A stretch of 64,000 bases of DNA, taken from assembly GCA_035353395.1 (NCBI GenBank), contig DAOPZL010000001.1:83056-147055 (forward strand). Direction: 5' to 3'. The position numbers were made by a program, and so were the translations under genes. Below are positions 9,039-16,875 of this stretch, in pieces; the stretch's first letter is position 1, and each line of letters begins with the position of its first letter. Source of the DNA: UBA1801 sp035353395. Its GTDB lineage: Bacteria > Acidobacteriota > Holophagae > Holophagales > Holophagaceae. The notes beneath the pieces are model-generated. The model worked only from the letters and a program-made list of their open reading frames with translations, was not told where the DNA came from and searched no databases.

Positions 9039-9425
9039 ATGTTCAGGGTCAGCCGCGACGCGTTCGAGAGCCTGGTGAAGGAGGCCGTGGAGGAGCTCCC
9101 GGAGGTCCTCAGGGTGCGCATGAGCAACGTGGCCGTCGTGGTGAAGGACCATCCCTCCCGGAGCGACCTGCGGGACGCGCGCGAAAACGACGAGGACGAT
9201 CCGGACGGACTCTTCGGCCTCTACCGGGGGGTGCCGCTGCCCCAGCGCGGCTTCCACTACGACCGGACCCTGCCGGACCTCATCACCATCTACCAGTCCA
9301 CCCACGAATGGGAGTGCGACTCCCTGGACGAGCTGCGCGAGGAGGTCCGCATCACCGTCCGCCACGAGATCGCCCACCACTTCGGCATCGACGACGACCG
9401 GCTGGAGGAGCTGGACGCCTATTGA
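9039..9425 (+). CDS. zincin-like metallopeptidase, PF06262 (DUF1025) family
   Basis: A 128-residue protein with the HExxH zinc motif in RHEIAHHFGIDDDRLEEL near residues 109-121, typical of the small metallopeptidase family PF06262. The N-terminal half has a conserved amphipathic start (VSRDAFESLVKEAVEELP) and the strand VAVVVKDHPS. Substrates of this family are unknown. It follows recG by 58 bases and may share its transcript. No signal peptide is seen, so it should be cytosolic. Confidence 0.8.
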   Translation: MFRVSRDAFESLVKEAVEELPEVLRVRMSNVAVVVKDHPSRSDLRDARENDEDDPDGLFGLYRGVPLPQRGFHYDRTLPDLITIYQSTHEWECDSLDELREEVRITVRHEIAHHFGIDDDRLEELDAY

Positions 9426-9646
9426 GCACGGAAGTCCGGACGGGCCCTCGGGCCGGGCAGGCAGGTCCAGGTCTCGCCTCTCGTCCAGCGGACGAACGAG
9501 CGTTAGCATCTTGGAGTGCCGAGGTCCATCGACCTCCATGAGTGCGTCTTCCTCGGCTCTGGTCCGCCTGCTGCATGATTTCGAGGCTCGTTTCGCCGGA
9601 CAGGGGTCCCCGGACCGCATCCCGGCCCTTCAGGAAGGAGAATCCC

Positions 9647-10087
9647 ATGCCCAGTGAGCTGACGCTTCGCGCCCTCCACCAGGGGGGCATGCGCGTGAGG
9701 GTCGAGACGGACGCCCACGCGGTGATGACCGACTATCCCCTGCAGCCGGGCCAGCAGACCGAGGGCATGACCTCCCTGCAGCTCCTGCTGGCGAGCCTGG
9801 CGACCTGCGGGGCCAACGGCCTGATGCTCCTCCTCGCCCGCCGCATGAAGCTGGCGGTGACCGGGCTGGAGGTCGAGGCCAGGGCCGAGCGGCGGGACGA
9901 GCACCCGACCGTGCTCACCCGGATCGAGCTCCTGTTCCGTGTCCGGGGCCGGGGCCTGGAGGAGGGCCAGGTGGCCCAGGCCCTCCACATCGCCGAGTCC
10001 CAGCTCTGCCCCGTGTGGGCAATGCTCAAGGGCGGCACGCCGATCGAGGCGCGCTTCGTGATCCAGGACGAGGCTCAGGCCGGGTAG
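9647..10087 (+). CDS. OsmC/Ohr-like family protein
   Basis: 146 residues with the OsmC fold: an N-terminal beta region, the first conserved cysteine in ASLATCGANGLMLL (near residue 54) and the second in QLCPVW (near 121). The two cysteines form the peroxidatic/resolving pair in OsmC and Ohr peroxidases; here they are both present. The start is fixed by AAGGAG at 9635-9640, 6 bases before ATG 9647. The 221 bases upstream (9426-9646) show no gene. It converges on argC and overlaps its last codons by 13 bases. Confidence 0.8.
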   Translation: MPSELTLRALHQGGMRVRVETDAHAVMTDYPLQPGQQTEGMTSLQLLLASLATCGANGLMLLLARRMKLAVTGLEVEARAERRDEHPTVLTRIELLFRVRGRGLEEGQVAQALHIAESQLCPVWAMLKGGTPIEARFVIQDEAQAG

Positions 10088-11127
10088 CGTCCGGCGATCC
10101 TGAGGCCTTCGGTCTCCGGCAGGCCCAGGGCCAGGTTCATGTTCTGGACGGCCTGGCTCGCCATGCCCTTGCAGAGATTGTCGAGGGCGACGAGCACGAC
10201 GCCCGCGCCGCCCTTCGCGGCCACGGAGAGGTCGGCGAAGTTGCTGCCGGCGACGGCGGTGACCCTGGGGGAGTCCTCCACGAGCCTCACGAAGGGGCAG
10301 TCCTGGAAGGCGACCTGGGCGCGGGCCTGAAGGGCCTTGGCGTCCAGGTCCCCGGGAAGGGGGAACATCAAGGTGGCGAAGATCCCGCGCACCATGGGCG
10401 CACTCTGGGGTACGAAGGCCAGGTCGCCCTCCACGGCGCAGGCCTCCATGGCCATGTGGACTTCCGGCAGGTGCTGGTGGGCCAGGACCTTGTAGGCCCG
10501 GAAGTCCTGGGCCCGCAAGGGGTGGTGGGTGCCCTCGGAGGGGCTGGCGCCGGAGCCGCTGGAACCCGTGGCGGCGCTGGCCGCGAGGAAGCCCAGCTTC
10601 AGGCCGCGCAGGGGCACGACCCCCAGCTGGAGGGCCGTGGCGAAGCAGCCGGGGTTGGCGATGCGCCGGGCTCCCGGGATGCGGGCCTTGTTCCACTCCG
10701 GCATCCCGTAGACGAACCGCGGGAGCTGCCCGGGGCAAGGATGGGCCTTCTTGTAGGCCTTCGCGAAGACCGCCGGATCCTGGAGACGGAAGTCCCCCGA
10801 GAGATCCACCAGGAGGAGACGCTCGGCGATGCCCGCGGCCTGCCAGGCCGACTCGAGCTCCGGCAGCTTCTCCGCGAGGGCGCCGTGGGCGAGCGCGGAG
10901 AAGACCACGGGCTGTTCGCACCCGGCGAAGGCGGTCCAGTCGAGCTCCTCCTCGAAGCCGCCGTCCAGCACCCCGCGCAGGTTGGGGTGCGCCTTCCAGA
11001 AGGGCTGGCCCGCCAGGGTCCGGGCCGTGCCCCGCAGACTGGCCACCTTCGGATGGATCGAAAGCCAGCGGAGCAGCTCGCCCCCCCCGTAGCCCGAGGC
11101 CCCGAGAATCGCGACGTCAAGTTTCAT
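10075..11127 (-). CDS. argC: N-acyl-gamma-glutamyl-phosphate reductase
   Basis: 350 residues. The NADP-binding start is ILGASGYGGGELLRWL; the catalytic cysteine is Cys161 in NPGCFATALQLG; the later His motif is HQHLPEVHMAM. It reduces N-acylglutamyl phosphate to the semialdehyde, the third step of arginine synthesis. It is last in the arginine cluster: its ATG overlaps the stop of the preceding P-loop gene (ATGA at 11124-11127), so translation is coupled. The motif SGSGASPSEGTHHP differs from the enterobacterial form and is closer to Xanthomonas ArgC / Thermus LysY, in line with the acyl-carbamoyltransferase type of pathway here. Confidence 0.93.
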   Translation of the reverse strand: MKLDVAILGASGYGGGELLRWLSIHPKVASLRGTARTLAGQPFWKAHPNLRGVLDGGFEEELDWTAFAGCEQPVVFSALAHGALAEKLPELESAWQAAGIAERLLLVDLSGDFRLQDPAVFAKAYKKAHPCPGQLPRFVYGMPEWNKARIPGARRIANPGCFATALQLGVVPLRGLKLGFLAASAATGSSGSGASPSEGTHHPLRAQDFRAYKVLAHQHLPEVHMAMEACAVEGDLAFVPQSAPMVRGIFATLMFPLPGDLDAKALQARAQVAFQDCPFVRLVEDSPRVTAVAGSNFADLSVAAKGGAGVVLVALDNLCKGMASQAVQNMNLALGLPETEGLRIAGRYPA

Positions 11128-12218
11128 GATCGAACCTCGTGCCTGGATTGGGGACGCTTGGACCCGATCCCCGCCCGCGCGCGCAGCCTGGCCAGGAGGA
11201 GTTCGCCCAGGGCCTTGGCGCTGGTCCGGGCGTTGATGCCGGGCAGTCCCTGGGACTCGACGAAGCGGACGCCCACGCGGTTGTCGGTGGCGGGGCCCGA
11301 CACCACGTCCACCGCGATGCCGAACTGGTCCTTCAGGTAGGAGATCCCGCCGGCCACGCCGACGGGATCGTTGGCGCACAGGACGAAGGCGGCGGCGCAG
11401 TCCCGCAGCTCCGGGTCCGCCAGGACGCTCTGGACGCCGTAGTCGCCCATGATGCCGTCCCCGGTTTCCGCCACGATGATGTCCACGCCCCTGGCGGCCA
11501 GCTCGGAGACCAGGACCCGGCTCGTTTGGGCCGCGGTCTCCGGGCAGGAGCAGGCCACGCCGGCGTCGGTGAAGTCGAGCACGTATTCGGCGCCGTAGTC
11601 CTTCATGGCCAGGACGTCCCGCATGAGGCTCACGCCCGTGAGCTTGACGCCCCCCACCTTCAGGCCCGAGCGGTCCAGGTGCCGGACGAGGGCGCAGGCC
11701 GCCTGGGTCTTGCCCGAGTTCATGCACGTCCCCGCGATGTAGATGACGGGAACCTTGGGGGCGTCGGGCTTGCCCTGGAGCGCGCCCGCCTGGAGGGTGG
11801 CCGGATGCCCGACGCGGCTGCCGAATTCCTGGAAGAGGAGCACCTGGCCGAGCACCTCCACGTCGAAGGGGGCGCCCACCTCGGGGTTGCTGGAGACGCA
11901 CGTGCCGATGACGCCGCCCAGGTTCAGCATCTGGAGCCGGTCGCCGGGCTTCACGTCCTTCGGCAGGACGCCCTCGTAGCCGTGCAGGGCGTTCCGGTGG
12001 CCCAGGGCCCCCACGACGAGGTCGCCGTCGTGCAGGACGCTCATGCGGCCGTGGACGTCCTCCAGGGTGTTGTAGACGTTCTTTTCCCCGATGATCCGCC
12101 CGGCGATCACGGACCCTTCCTCCACCAGGATCTCCGGCCCGAGGGTCACCCAGCGGCCCAGGTGGAGGTTCCGGGTGATGGAGGCGACCTTGTCCAGGAG
12201 GATGCGCTGCAGGGTCAT
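11124..12218 (-). CDS. P-loop protein of unknown function in the arginine cluster (DUF1611-like)
   Basis: 364 residues. Residues 1-155 are beta-rich and mostly glycine-punctuated (LEDVHGRMSVLHDGDLVVGALG). Residues about 158-364 form a P-loop domain with Walker A AGTCMNSGKTQAA (163-171), resembling dethiobiotin synthetase and the DUF1611 family, then VKLTGVS and VAETGDGIMGD. Both ends overlap neighbours by 4 bases (argG before, argC after), so it is made together with the arginine enzymes. The cluster has no argA or argJ. One DUF1611 protein (DgcN) has been reported, to my recollection, as a D-glutamate N-acetyltransferase; if so, acylation of glutamate is a testable role here. That step is inference; the family match itself is moderate. 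Confidence 0.6.
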   Translation of the reverse strand: MTLQRILLDKVASITRNLHLGRWVTLGPEILVEEGSVIAGRIIGEKNVYNTLEDVHGRMSVLHDGDLVVGALGHRNALHGYEGVLPKDVKPGDRLQMLNLGGVIGTCVSSNPEVGAPFDVEVLGQVLLFQEFGSRVGHPATLQAGALQGKPDAPKVPVIYIAGTCMNSGKTQAACALVRHLDRSGLKVGGVKLTGVSLMRDVLAMKDYGAEYVLDFTDAGVACSCPETAAQTSRVLVSELAARGVDIIVAETGDGIMGDYGVQSVLADPELRDCAAAFVLCANDPVGVAGGISYLKDQFGIAVDVVSGPATDNRVGVRFVESQGLPGINARTSAKALGELLLARLRARAGIGSKRPQSRHEVRS

Positions 12219-13408
12219 GCCTTCCCCCGGACCAGGTGGGCGATCTGCTGGGGCACGCCGAAGATCTTCGTGAAGCCCTCGGCCTCGGCCCCCGTCCAGA
12301 GCGCCGTGCCCTCGCCGTAGCTCGCGAGGTCCTTGCGCATGAGGCTGAAGGGCGAACGGATGCCTTCCACGGCGAAGGTCCGTGGATACAGGGTCAGCCG
12401 CACGTCGCCGGTGACGGTCTCCTGGCTGGAGGCCAGGAAGGCCTCCAGGTCCCGGCCGAGGGGGTCGAAGAAGTGCCCTTCGTGGAGCATGCTCCCGTAG
12501 AGGTTGCCGAGGGTCTCCTTCCAGAAGAGCTGCCGTCCCGAGAGGACCAGCTTCTCCAGTTCCCGGTGGGCCGTGATCAGGAGGTGGGCGGCGGGGGCCT
12601 CGAAGCCCACCCGCCCCTTGATGCCCAGGATGGTGTCCCCGAGGTGGATGCCCCGCCCGATGCCGTAGGGCGAACCGAGCTGGTTGAGGGTCTGGATCAC
12701 CTCGACGGGACTCATGGCGGCGCCGTCCAGGCCCACCGGGACGCCCTTGTCGAAGGCGATGAGGATCGTCTTCGGGGCGAGGCCGGGATCCACCTGGCCG
12801 GCGGGATAGGCCTCGTCCGGCAAGTGCTTCCAGGAATCGTGGGTCTCCTTGCCGCCCACGGAGGTGCCCCACATGCCTTCGTTGAGGCTGTAGGCCTCCG
12901 TCTTCTCGGGGAAGGAGAATCCCTGCGCCTCCAGGAAGGACCGCTCCTCGGCCCGGCTGGGGGCCAGCGCCCGGATGGGGGCCATGAGGAGGAGGTCCGG
13001 AGCCAGGGTCCGGAACGCCACGTCGAAGCGCACCTGGTCGTTGCCGGCCCCCGTGCTGCCGTGGGCCAGGGCGGTCGCCTGGATCTTCCGGGCGAGGGCC
13101 ACGACGCGCTTCGCCTGGCAGACCCGCTCGGCGCTGACCGACAGGGGGTAGAGCCCGCCCCTCAGGACGTTGCCGGCGATGAGGTGGCGCAGGTAGCCGT
13201 CGAAGAGTTCCTGCCGGGCGTCGAGGGTGGTGTGGGAGGCGGCGCCCAGCCGCCGGGCCAGGTCCTCGATGCGGGCCAGTTCGGCGGGCGGGAAGCCGCC
13301 CGTGTCCACGGTGACGGTGTGGACCTCGTGGCCCTGGGCCTTCAGGTGGAGGACGCAGAAGGAGGTGTCGAGGCCTCCGGAGAAGGCGAGAAGAATGCGA
13401 TGGCTCAT
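12215..13408 (-). CDS. argG: argininosuccinate synthase
   Basis: 397 residues. The PP-loop ATP-binding motif is at the start (LLAFSGGLDTSFCVL), followed by the citrulline/aspartate-binding GSTGAGNDQVRFD and EAYSLNEGMWG. It joins citrulline and aspartate using ATP. GGGAG lies 6 bases before ATG 13408, supporting the start. It follows argH by 2 bases and overlaps the next gene by 4. Since the route goes through acylcitrulline, its citrulline should come from ArgE acting on acylcitrulline. Confidence 0.93.
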   Translation of the reverse strand: MSHRILLAFSGGLDTSFCVLHLKAQGHEVHTVTVDTGGFPPAELARIEDLARRLGAASHTTLDARQELFDGYLRHLIAGNVLRGGLYPLSVSAERVCQAKRVVALARKIQATALAHGSTGAGNDQVRFDVAFRTLAPDLLLMAPIRALAPSRAEERSFLEAQGFSFPEKTEAYSLNEGMWGTSVGGKETHDSWKHLPDEAYPAGQVDPGLAPKTILIAFDKGVPVGLDGAAMSPVEVIQTLNQLGSPYGIGRGIHLGDTILGIKGRVGFEAPAAHLLITAHRELEKLVLSGRQLFWKETLGNLYGSMLHEGHFFDPLGRDLEAFLASSQETVTGDVRLTLYPRTFAVEGIRSPFSLMRKDLASYGEGTALWTGAEAEGFTKIFGVPQQIAHLVRGKA

Positions 13409-13410
13409 GA

Positions 13411-14766
13411 TCACTCCCAGTCGAAGAGTCGTTTGGTGGCCGCCTGGAGCTGTGCGCGGCGCGCCTGGAGCCAGGCCCCGGACCCGGAAAGCGACGCCGA
13501 GGCGGCCGCGAACTCCGGGAGGTGAGGGCTGCCCGGGTGCGCCTCGGCGGGGGCGCCGCGGTCGGGCTTGAAGGTGCCGGCCTGGATCTGGGCGGCGACG
13601 GCCTTGTAGGCGTCCCGGAAGGGAAGGCCCTGGTCGGCCACCATGCGGTAGGCCTCCTGGGCCGCGTAGAGATCGTCCGAGCAGGCGTCCCGGCAGGCCT
13701 GCTCCCGGATCCGGAGGCCGGGCAGCAGGTGGGCGCAGACCTCGAGCAGCTCCTTGCCCTTCGCGAGGCTCTCCAGGAACGGCCGCTTGAGGAACTGATG
13801 ATCCCTGTGGTAGCTGGAAGGGAGCCCTCCCGCCAGGTGGCCGAGCAGGGTGCCGAGGCCGCGCAGTTCCCGGCACCGGGCCCGGGCCAGCTCCAGCACG
13901 TCGGGATTCCGCTTCTGCGGCATGATGCTGGACCCCGTGGTGAAGGCGTCGGGCAGGGTCACGAAACCGAACTCCTCGGTGCTGTAGAGCGCGAGGTCCC
14001 ACAGCGCCTTCTCCAGGGTTCCCGCCATGGAGGCGATCCACGCGAGGACGGCCAGCTCGTGTCGGCCCCGGCTGTTCATGACATCGATGGGGCTGTCCTG
14101 GACCCGGCTGAAGGCGAGCAGTTCCGCGCTGCGGGCCCGGTCCAGGGGCAGGGGGACGCCGAAGCCCGCCGCCGCGCCCAGGGGGCACCGGTCCAGGCGC
14201 TGCCAGAGAGCGGGCAGGGCCTCCAGGTCCTCGGCCAGGCCTTCCGCGAAGGCGGCAGCCCACTGGCCCCAGGTGGAGGGCATGGCCCGCCGAAGATGCG
14301 TGTAGCCGGGCAGGGGGCTGGCCTCGAAGCGCGCGGCGAGCTCCAGGAAGGCCTGGGCCAGCTTCGCGGCGGCCGCGCCGAGTTCCAGGACCTGGTCCCG
14401 CATGAGCAGGCGCAGGGCGACGATCACCTGGTCGTTCCTGGACCGGCCGAGGTGCACGCGCTTGCCAGTCTCGCCGAGCGCCTCCGTGAGGGCGGCTTCC
14501 AGGGCGGTGTGGCCGTCCTCCTGCTCGGGCAGGATCACCAGGCGGCCCTGGAGGGCCGCCTCCTTGAGGCGCTTCAGCTGGGCCACCAGGGCCTTGGCTT
14601 CGGATTCCGGGAGCAGGCCGGTCTCCCCGAGCATGCGGGCATGGGCCGCGCTGGCTTCGGCGTCGTAGGGCAGGAGCGAGAGGTCCGTGACGGGGTCCTC
14701 GCCCACGGTGAAGCGGTGGAGGATCTGGTCCAGGGGCAGGCCTTTCGCCCAGAGCTGTTCAGCCAT
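13411..14766 (-). CDS. argH: argininosuccinate lyase
   Basis: 451 residues with the fumarase/aspartase superfamily signature GSSIMPQKRNPDVLEL near residues 278-293 and the substrate-binding HLGRSRNDQV further upstream. It cleaves argininosuccinate to arginine and fumarate. ATG 14766 lies within the last bases of argE (8-base overlap), consistent with one polycistronic message argB-argE-argH-argG. Confidence 0.93.
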   Translation of the reverse strand: MAEQLWAKGLPLDQILHRFTVGEDPVTDLSLLPYDAEASAAHARMLGETGLLPESEAKALVAQLKRLKEAALQGRLVILPEQEDGHTALEAALTEALGETGKRVHLGRSRNDQVIVALRLLMRDQVLELGAAAAKLAQAFLELAARFEASPLPGYTHLRRAMPSTWGQWAAAFAEGLAEDLEALPALWQRLDRCPLGAAAGFGVPLPLDRARSAELLAFSRVQDSPIDVMNSRGRHELAVLAWIASMAGTLEKALWDLALYSTEEFGFVTLPDAFTTGSSIMPQKRNPDVLELARARCRELRGLGTLLGHLAGGLPSSYHRDHQFLKRPFLESLAKGKELLEVCAHLLPGLRIREQACRDACSDDLYAAQEAYRMVADQGLPFRDAYKAVAAQIQAGTFKPDRGAPAEAHPGSPHLPEFAAASASLSGSGAWLQARRAQLQAATKRLFDWE

Positions 14767-15817
14767 GACATGCCTCCAGGGCCTTGAGCCGGAAGAACTC
14801 CCGGGCCAGGGCCGCGTAGAACTTGGTGCCCGCGTTGAGTTCCTTGAGGGAGAGCCATTCGTTGGGCCGGTGGCTCCGCATCGTGTCCCCCGGGCCCGCC
14901 TTCACGGCGGGGAGGCTTCCGAGGAAGGCCCAGTCGGAGGTCGTGTTCGAGCCGACGGGCACCTTGGTGCCCGCCGCCTTGAGGGCGGCCTTCACGATGG
15001 CGTGGCCGGGATCCGTGGCCATGGGCTGGTAGCCCGAGGCCAGCACGGAAACTTCGCTCTCCAGCTCCGAGGCCAGGCGCGAGATGACCTCCTCGTCGGT
15101 GAGGTTCGGGGTGGTGCGCAGGTCGATGACGAACTCGCACTGGTCGGGAACCTGGTTCCTGGCCAGGCCGCCGCTCACCTGGGTGACCACGGGGCGGGTG
15201 ACGCCCAGGAGGGGGTGGGGCTCGAAGCCCAGGGACTCCAGCTTAACCATGTCCCGGGCGGCCTTGTGGACGGCGTTCACGCCGAGCTTCGCGTGGGCCA
15301 CGTGGGCGGACACGCCCTTGGCCGTGCCCTTGAGGACGAGCATGCCCCGCTGGGCGGCGCAGACCTTGAGGCCGGTGGGCTCGCCCACCACGGCGGCGTC
15401 GAAGGCGCCCAGGAGGGGGAGCAGCTCGCGGATGCCCTTGCCGCCGACCTCCTCGCCCCGGACGAAGGCGAAGACGGCCGTGCCTTCCAGGTCGACGAGC
15501 ATCTGGGCCGCCAGGATCATGGCCGCCACGCAGCCCTTGGCGTCGTTGGCGCCCAGACCGTGGAGGGACTCTCCCTGCCAGTGGGGCTTGAGGGGATCCG
15601 TGTTCCAGCCGGCGCAGGGCGGCACCGTGTCCAGGTGTCCCGCGAACAGGAGCCGGGGGGAACCCTTCCCCACCTCGAACCAGAGGTTGGCCCCGAGCCG
15701 GTGGACCTGGAAGCCCATGCCGGAGAGGTGCTGGAAGAGGAATTCGGACAGGGGACCCTCGGCGTCGGAGACGCTGGGGATGCCCACCAGGGTTTCGAGG
15801 AGCTTGGCCGGGGTCAC
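14759..15817 (-). CDS. argE: M20-family N-acyl-ornithine/citrulline deacylase
   Basis: 352 residues with the M20 metal site: AGHLDTVPP (His61, Asp63), GANDAKGC (Asp92) and RGEEVGGKG (Glu122/Glu123). The family removes acyl groups from acetylornithine, acetylcitrulline or acyl-lysine. Because the carbamoyltransferase here is the acylornithine type, the natural substrate is probably acylcitrulline, as in Xanthomonas; this is inference. The start is GTG 15817, which overlaps the argB stop (GTGA) and has GGAAGG upstream; the longer open frame beyond it is out of family. Confidence 0.88.
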   Translation of the reverse strand: MTPAKLLETLVGIPSVSDAEGPLSEFLFQHLSGMGFQVHRLGANLWFEVGKGSPRLLFAGHLDTVPPCAGWNTDPLKPHWQGESLHGLGANDAKGCVAAMILAAQMLVDLEGTAVFAFVRGEEVGGKGIRELLPLLGAFDAAVVGEPTGLKVCAAQRGMLVLKGTAKGVSAHVAHAKLGVNAVHKAARDMVKLESLGFEPHPLLGVTRPVVTQVSGGLARNQVPDQCEFVIDLRTTPNLTDEEVISRLASELESEVSVLASGYQPMATDPGHAIVKAALKAAGTKVPVGSNTTSDWAFLGSLPAVKAGPGDTMRSHRPNEWLSLKELNAGTKFYAALAREFFRLKALEACHG

Positions 15818-16701
15818 GAGGCACCTTCCGTGGTGATCATGGTGCCGCTGCCTTCGTTGGTGAAGACTTCCGTCAGCAGGGCGTCGGGCAGCACGCCCGA
15901 GACGAAGTGGACGCTGGCGACCCCCAGGGCCAGGGCCTTCCGGGTGGCGCTCAGCTTGGGCCGCATGCCGTCCTTGATGGCGCCGCTCGCCTCCAGCTCC
16001 GCGAGCCTGGCGAGGTCCGCGAAGGGCACCAAGCTGCTCGGGTTGGACGGGTCGGAGAGGAGGCCTGGCATCTTCAGCATGAAGAAGAGCTTCTCGGCCT
16101 TGAGGGCGATGGCCAGTTCCGTGGCGACGGTATCGGCGTTGGTGTTGAGCACCTGGCCCGTCTCGTCCACGGAGAAGGGCGCGACGACGGGCACGTAGCC
16201 GCCGTCGATCAGGTGCTTCAGGAGGCTCACGTCCACCGAGGTGACGTCGCCGACCAAGCCGAAGTCCACGACCTGGCCGTCCACGGCCACGGGCGGGCGC
16301 TTCTGGGCCTTGAGGATCCCGCCGTCCAGGCCGGAAAGTCCCACCGCCGGGAGGCCCTCCGCCTCCAGGTCCCCCAGGAAGTCCATCTGGAGCTGTCCCT
16401 TGAAGGCCATCTGGGCGGCCTCCAGCACCTCGGGCGGGGTGATCCGCCGGCCGGCGGCCTTCTGGATGGGCAGGCCGAGCTTCCGGCAGAGGCCGTCCAG
16501 GCCGACGCCGCCCCCGTGGACGATCACCAGGGGGATGGAGAAGCTCCAGAGCAGGGCCAGCTGGGCGCACACGCCGCGGCGCAGGACCGGATCATCCAGC
16601 AGCTCGCCTCCGAGCTTCACCACGAAGGTGTGGTTCCGGAAGCGGCGGACATACCGGGCCGCGCTCCGGAGGGTGTCGAAGGGTCGAATCGTCGCATGCA
16701 T
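15814..16701 (-). CDS. argB: acylglutamate kinase
   Basis: 295 residues of the amino-acid kinase family: VVKLGGELL (Lys29) at the start, the glycine loop VHGGG (61-65), NTNADTVATELAIAL and the C-terminal GMRPKLSATRKAL. It phosphorylates N-acylglutamate. ATG 16701 was chosen because it gives the normal ArgB length and is preceded by GAGG; an upstream in-frame ATG (16851) would add a low-complexity tail encoded by intergenic repeats. The extended N-terminal helix (residues 1-25) is as in arginine-sensitive ArgB forms, so feedback inhibition is possible. Confidence 0.92.
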   Translation of the reverse strand: MHATIRPFDTLRSAARYVRRFRNHTFVVKLGGELLDDPVLRRGVCAQLALLWSFSIPLVIVHGGGVGLDGLCRKLGLPIQKAAGRRITPPEVLEAAQMAFKGQLQMDFLGDLEAEGLPAVGLSGLDGGILKAQKRPPVAVDGQVVDFGLVGDVTSVDVSLLKHLIDGGYVPVVAPFSVDETGQVLNTNADTVATELAIALKAEKLFFMLKMPGLLSDPSNPSSLVPFADLARLAELEASGAIKDGMRPKLSATRKALALGVASVHFVSGVLPDALLTEVFTNEGSGTMITTEGAS

Positions 16702-16875
16702 CAGAGGTACCTCGAACAAAGATAAGAACTTGCCTGGTAAAGCAGGGATGACGGTTTTTCCTCTTTTCTCCCTTTCATTCTTGTTAAAAAACTGTTTCAA
16801 ACAGGGATAAAAGGGATGAAAGGGATAAAGGCCTGAATATCGGAATGACATACATGGATTTTCATCCTTGTGGCT
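16702..16875 (-). promoter_or_regulatory. AT-rich leader with repeats between argF' and argB
   Basis: This 174-base gap breaks an operon that is otherwise joined by overlaps. Read on the minus strand it contains the near-tandem run TTTATCCC-TTTCATCCC-TTTTATCCC (about 16800-16830), then TTGAAACAGTTTTTTAACAAG. The composition is far more AT-rich than its surroundings. It could hold a second promoter for argB-argC, or be a small repeat insertion. No open reading frame of note is present. Confidence 0.4.

Noticed and set aside
16800..16830. CRISPR-like repeats in the arginine gap
   Set aside because: The units are 8-9 bases long and directly adjacent, without spacers, and no cas gene is present.
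16702..16851. N-terminal extension of argB to ATG 16851
   Set aside because: The extension is encoded by ATCCC-type repeats and has no ArgB similarity; ATG 16701 gives the normal length and has GAGG upstream.
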